The notes under the pieces are model-generated. The model was not told the DNA's origin and made no database searches. It saw nothing but the letters and a program-made list of their open reading frames with translations. From Benthicola sp039584685 (lineage in GTDB: Bacteria; Gemmatimonadota; Gemmatimonadetes; Palauibacterales; Palauibacteraceae), in the NCBI GenBank assembly GCA_039584685.1, contig JBDGXI010000001.1, forward strand, positions 21,662 to 85,661: DNA of 64,000 nucleotides, given 5' to 3'. The translations under genes were made by a program, and so were the position numbers. Positions 61,521-64,000 of the stretch are shown piece after piece. Position 1 is the stretch's first letter. Each line of letters starts with the position of its first letter.

Positions 61521-62801
61521 CTACGTGGCGCCTTCCTGCCGGGAGTCGTCCGCCGGTTCCTCGCCGCCCGGCCCTGGCACGCGAGTGATGCGCGCCCGCG
61601 TGACGTGCTTGTCGCTCGAGCTGATGACCTCGATCCGCAGGCCCTCCACCTCGGCCGATTCCCGAGGGTCGGGAACCCTGCCGAACACCTGCATGAGGTA
61701 GCCGTTCAGCGACCGGTGCTCGAGCACGGGCAGCGTACAGTTGAAGAAATGGTTGATCTCTCGCAGGTCCACGCCGCCCTCGACCACGATCGTGTCCTTT
61801 CCCACGCGCTTGAAAGGCTCGCTCGGGACGTCCGTCTCGTCCACGATCTCTCCCACCAGTTCCTCGAGGATGTCTTCGAGCGTGATCAGGCCGTCCGTGC
61901 CCCCGTGCTCGTCCACCACGATGCCCGCGTGGATCCGCCTCGCCTGGAACTCGGCCAGGAGCTGGCTGAGCACCACGGTCGCGGGAACGAACATGGCCTC
62001 GCGCGCCAGCCACCCGAGCTTGACGTCCCTCTGCCCTGAGACCAGGGCCTGGTACGCGTCCCGCACGTAAAGAATGCCGGTGACCTCATCCAGCGAATCT
62101 CCGTAGACGGGGATGCGGCTGAAGGGAACCGTCTGAAGCTCGGGCGCGATATCGGAGAGAGCCCGATCGGCAGGCCAGGCGAAGATCCCCACTCGCGGAG
62201 TCATCACCTCCCACGCCTGCGTGGTGTCGAGCTTGAAGGCCTGCTGGATGATCCTGCGCTCGTGCGGGTCGATCTCGCCGACTTCGTGCCCGATCTCGGT
62301 GAGCGCCCGGATCTCGGCCTCGGTGACGGTCGGGATGATCCCCTCGCTCGAGGGCAGGACGGAGCGGGTGAGAGCTTCCAGCGGCACGACCAGCACGGCC
62401 AGGGCCTTCGAGAGAGCGAGGAAGATGGGCGCGATCGCCAGCGAGATCTTCTCGGCATTCGCCGCGGCGAAGCTCTTGGGAACGATCTCGCCGAAGAACA
62501 GCACGAGCAGCGTCATCCCGCCGGTCGCGATACCGACGCCTGCCGACCCGAACGCCTCGGTCGCTGCATACGTGGCCACGGAAGCGGCGCCGATGTTCGC
62601 GACGTTGTTTCCGATCAGAAGAGTGATCAGAAGACGGTCCGCATTCGACTTCAGCCGCACGAGCGCCGTGGCGCCCCGTCGTCCCTCGTCGGCCAGTCCT
62701 TCGGCCCGCGTGTCCGGAATCGAGAACAGGGCGATCTCGCTGCCGGAGAAGAAACCGGACAGGGCGATGAGGAGGGCCAGTACCAGGATCAGGCCGGTCA
62801 T
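61521..62801 (-). CDS. HlyC/CorC-family (CNNM/DUF21 plus CBS) membrane transporter
   Basis: 426 residues. N-terminal CNNM/DUF21 membrane domain of three to four helices, starting LILVLALLIALSGFFSGSEIALFS. Two CBS domains follow (about 205-325, with VFAWPADRA-like and VYGDSLDEVTGIL segments), then a C-terminal CorC_HlyC domain (about 335-410). Family members are linked to Mg2+/Co2+ efflux or resistance. It lies 17 bp downstream of moxR on the same strand and converges with pilD over only 21 bp. Confidence 0.88.
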   Translation of the reverse strand: MTGLILVLALLIALSGFFSGSEIALFSIPDTRAEGLADEGRRGATALVRLKSNADRLLITLLIGNNVANIGAASVATYAATEAFGSAGVGIATGGMTLLVLFFGEIVPKSFAAANAEKISLAIAPIFLALSKALAVLVVPLEALTRSVLPSSEGIIPTVTEAEIRALTEIGHEVGEIDPHERRIIQQAFKLDTTQAWEVMTPRVGIFAWPADRALSDIAPELQTVPFSRIPVYGDSLDEVTGILYVRDAYQALVSGQRDVKLGWLAREAMFVPATVVLSQLLAEFQARRIHAGIVVDEHGGTDGLITLEDILEELVGEIVDETDVPSEPFKRVGKDTIVVEGGVDLREINHFFNCTLPVLEHRSLNGYLMQVFGRVPDPRESAEVEGLRIEVISSSDKHVTRARITRVPGPGGEEPADDSRQEGAT

Positions 62802-62818
62802 TGGCAGCTTCCCCGCCC

Positions 62819-63838
62819 TCAGGCCCTGACGGACGCGATCAGGTCCGCCACCAGATCGTCCGGCGTACGTCCAGCGGCTTCCGCCTCGAAGCCGGGGACG
62901 ATCCTGTGCCGCAGAACCTCGGGGGCGATCGCCTCAACGTCGTCCAGGTTGGGAGCCGGCCGTCCCTGGAGCGCGGCTCTCGCCTTGCAACCGAGGACCA
63001 GGTACTGGGAGGCGCGAGGGCCTGCGCCCCAGGCAACCATCTCCCGCACGAAGGCCGGCGCCCCCGGGTCGTCGGGACGGGTGCTGCGGGCGAGCCGCAC
63101 CGCGTAGTCCACGACCGATGGCGGGACCGGCACCCGGCGCACCAGCGACTGGAACTGGCGCAGACGCTCCCCGCTGATCACGGGGTCGATCGTGGGGGAG
63201 GCGGCTGAAGTCGTAACGGATGCGACCTCTCTCTCTTCCTCGAACGACGGATACGTGATGCGGAGCTCCAGCATGAAACGATCGAGCTGCGCCTCCGGCA
63301 GAGGGTAGGTGCCCTCGTGCTCGATCGGATTCTGTGTGGCGAGTACGAAGAACGGAGGCTTGATGGTGAACGTGTCGTTGCCGACGGTTACGGACAGCTC
63401 CTGCATCGCCTGCAGGAGTGCGGCCTGCGTCTTGGGAGGCGTGCGATTGATCTCGTCGGCCAGGATGACGTTGGCGAACACCGGGCCGGGCACGAATTGG
63501 AAGATCCGGCGCCCGGTCTCGGCATCCTCCTCCAGGACCTCCGTCCCCGTGATGTCCGACGGCATGAGGTCGGGCGTGAACTGGATTCGACTGAATCGGA
63601 GCCGCAGCGTCTCCGCCAGGGTCGAGATCAGGGTGGTCTTCGCGAGGCCCGGAACGCCGACGACGAGCGCGTGACCTCCCGCCAGCAGGGCGATCAGGAG
63701 TTTCTCGACGATTTCCTTCTGCCCCACGATGCGCCGGCCCACCTGCCGCTCGAGGTCATTGCGTGCCTCGGCCAGCTCCTGCAACAGCTCGACGTCACTC
63801 CCACTCGCCACCATCCCCGTCCCCCCGCTGCTCGTCAT
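62819..63838 (-). CDS. MoxR-family AAA+ ATPase
   Basis: 339 residues. Walker A GVPGLAKT (61-68), Walker B VILADEINRTPPKTQAALL, sensor 1 LATQNPIEHEGTYPLPEAQLDRFML, all diagnostic of MoxR. These ATPases act as chaperones for metal insertion or for VWA-domain partners; the usual DUF58 and VWA genes are not in the window but could lie beyond it. The ATG at 63838 has GGAGGC 8 nt upstream and is preferred to the frame start at 63880. Confidence 0.92.
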   Translation of the reverse strand: MTSSGGTGMVASGSDVELLQELAEARNDLERQVGRRIVGQKEIVEKLLIALLAGGHALVVGVPGLAKTTLISTLAETLRLRFSRIQFTPDLMPSDITGTEVLEEDAETGRRIFQFVPGPVFANVILADEINRTPPKTQAALLQAMQELSVTVGNDTFTIKPPFFVLATQNPIEHEGTYPLPEAQLDRFMLELRITYPSFEEEREVASVTTSAASPTIDPVISGERLRQFQSLVRRVPVPPSVVDYAVRLARSTRPDDPGAPAFVREMVAWGAGPRASQYLVLGCKARAALQGRPAPNLDDVEAIAPEVLRHRIVPGFEAEAAGRTPDDLVADLIASVRA

Positions 63839-63932
63839 GGTTTGCCTCCGGTGAGCCCCGTGCGGGCCAGCGTCTGCCACGTCCGCCCGACGAGGCTAGA
63901 TAATACTCGGGGCGGGCGTCAAGCGCGCAATC

Positions 63933-63961
63933 TTGCGGATATTTTCACAAGCGGGTATAGT
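63933..63961 (+). promoter_or_regulatory. sigma-70-type promoter reading out of the window
   Basis: -35 TTGCGG (63933-63938), 17-nt spacer, -10 TATAGT (63956-63961), on the plus strand, divergent from moxR. It implies a plus-strand gene beyond position 64000. Confidence 0.5.
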
Positions 63962-64000
63962 CGCGGCGGCCGTAACCGGGAGGCGAGCAGGTGCCGTGTC

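Noticed and set aside
63900..63928. Sigma-70 promoter for moxR (TATTAT with TTGACG on the minus strand)
   Set aside because: The two boxes are only 11 nt apart, too close for a normal promoter.

Overview
The window is about 64 kb of high-GC bacterial DNA. It is densely packed, with mostly one-direction operons, many ATGA, GTGA or TTGA stop/start overlaps, and a few strong GC-rich hairpin terminators. The gene content suggests a diderm of the FCB group, most likely Gemmatimonadota. Supporting points are a SprA-type giant outer-membrane protein, a TonB-like protein, a full type IV pilus set with a secretin, YfhO and GT-C membrane glycosyltransferases, and a sigma-54 activator with a degenerate receiver domain. 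The phylum call is inference from gene content; no rRNA gene is present.

Layout, left to right. 1-1457: minus-strand partial 2-amino-3-ketobutyrate CoA ligase and a lipoprotein. 1655-9584: TonB-like protein, a 2118-residue SprA homologue with a G11 tract, and a ComEA-like tandem helix-hairpin-helix protein. 9792-18821: type IV pilus block pilB-pilT-pilC, an Rrf2 regulator with its own dyad and an unknown partner, then pilS-pilR and the major pilin pilA. 18940-29101: six stop-to-start coupled membrane genes (YfhO, four GT-C-like proteins and one GT2 polyprenyl-phosphate glycosyltransferase). 29194-34726: two pseudopilin genes and pilMNOPQ, closed by a strong terminator. 34891-36629: aroC-aroK. 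36649-43659: topA-trmFO-xerC-hslV-hslU, the order known from the Bacillus cod region. 43730-46943: gcvT, a MoaB/Mog-like gene and a sigma-54 activator. 46995-51657 (minus): lipoprotein, engB, clpX, clpP and tig, headed by a tRNA-Leu(UAG). 52027-55765 (minus): DegP-type protease and dnaK. 56067-59079: rhomboid protease, CNT nucleoside transporter and purine nucleoside phosphorylase. 59076-59891 (minus): thiD. 59955-61499: SpoU-type methyltransferase and the prepilin peptidase pilD. 61521-63838 (minus): a CorC-type CBS transporter and a MoxR ATPase.

How the parts fit. The window encodes nearly every part of a retractile type IVa pilus: assembly and retraction ATPases, platform, alignment complex, secretin, major and minor pilins, prepilin peptidase and two-component control. 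A ComEA-like DNA receptor lies beside it, so twitching motility and natural transformation are both plausible. A lipid-linked-sugar gene cluster sits exactly between the major pilin and the minor pilins. This makes pilin or envelope glycosylation the most interesting hypothesis in the window. A second theme is proteostasis: HslUV, Tig-ClpP-ClpX, DegP, DnaK and a rhomboid protease all fall within 15 kb. No CRISPR array, insertion sequence, phage gene or plasmid feature was seen.
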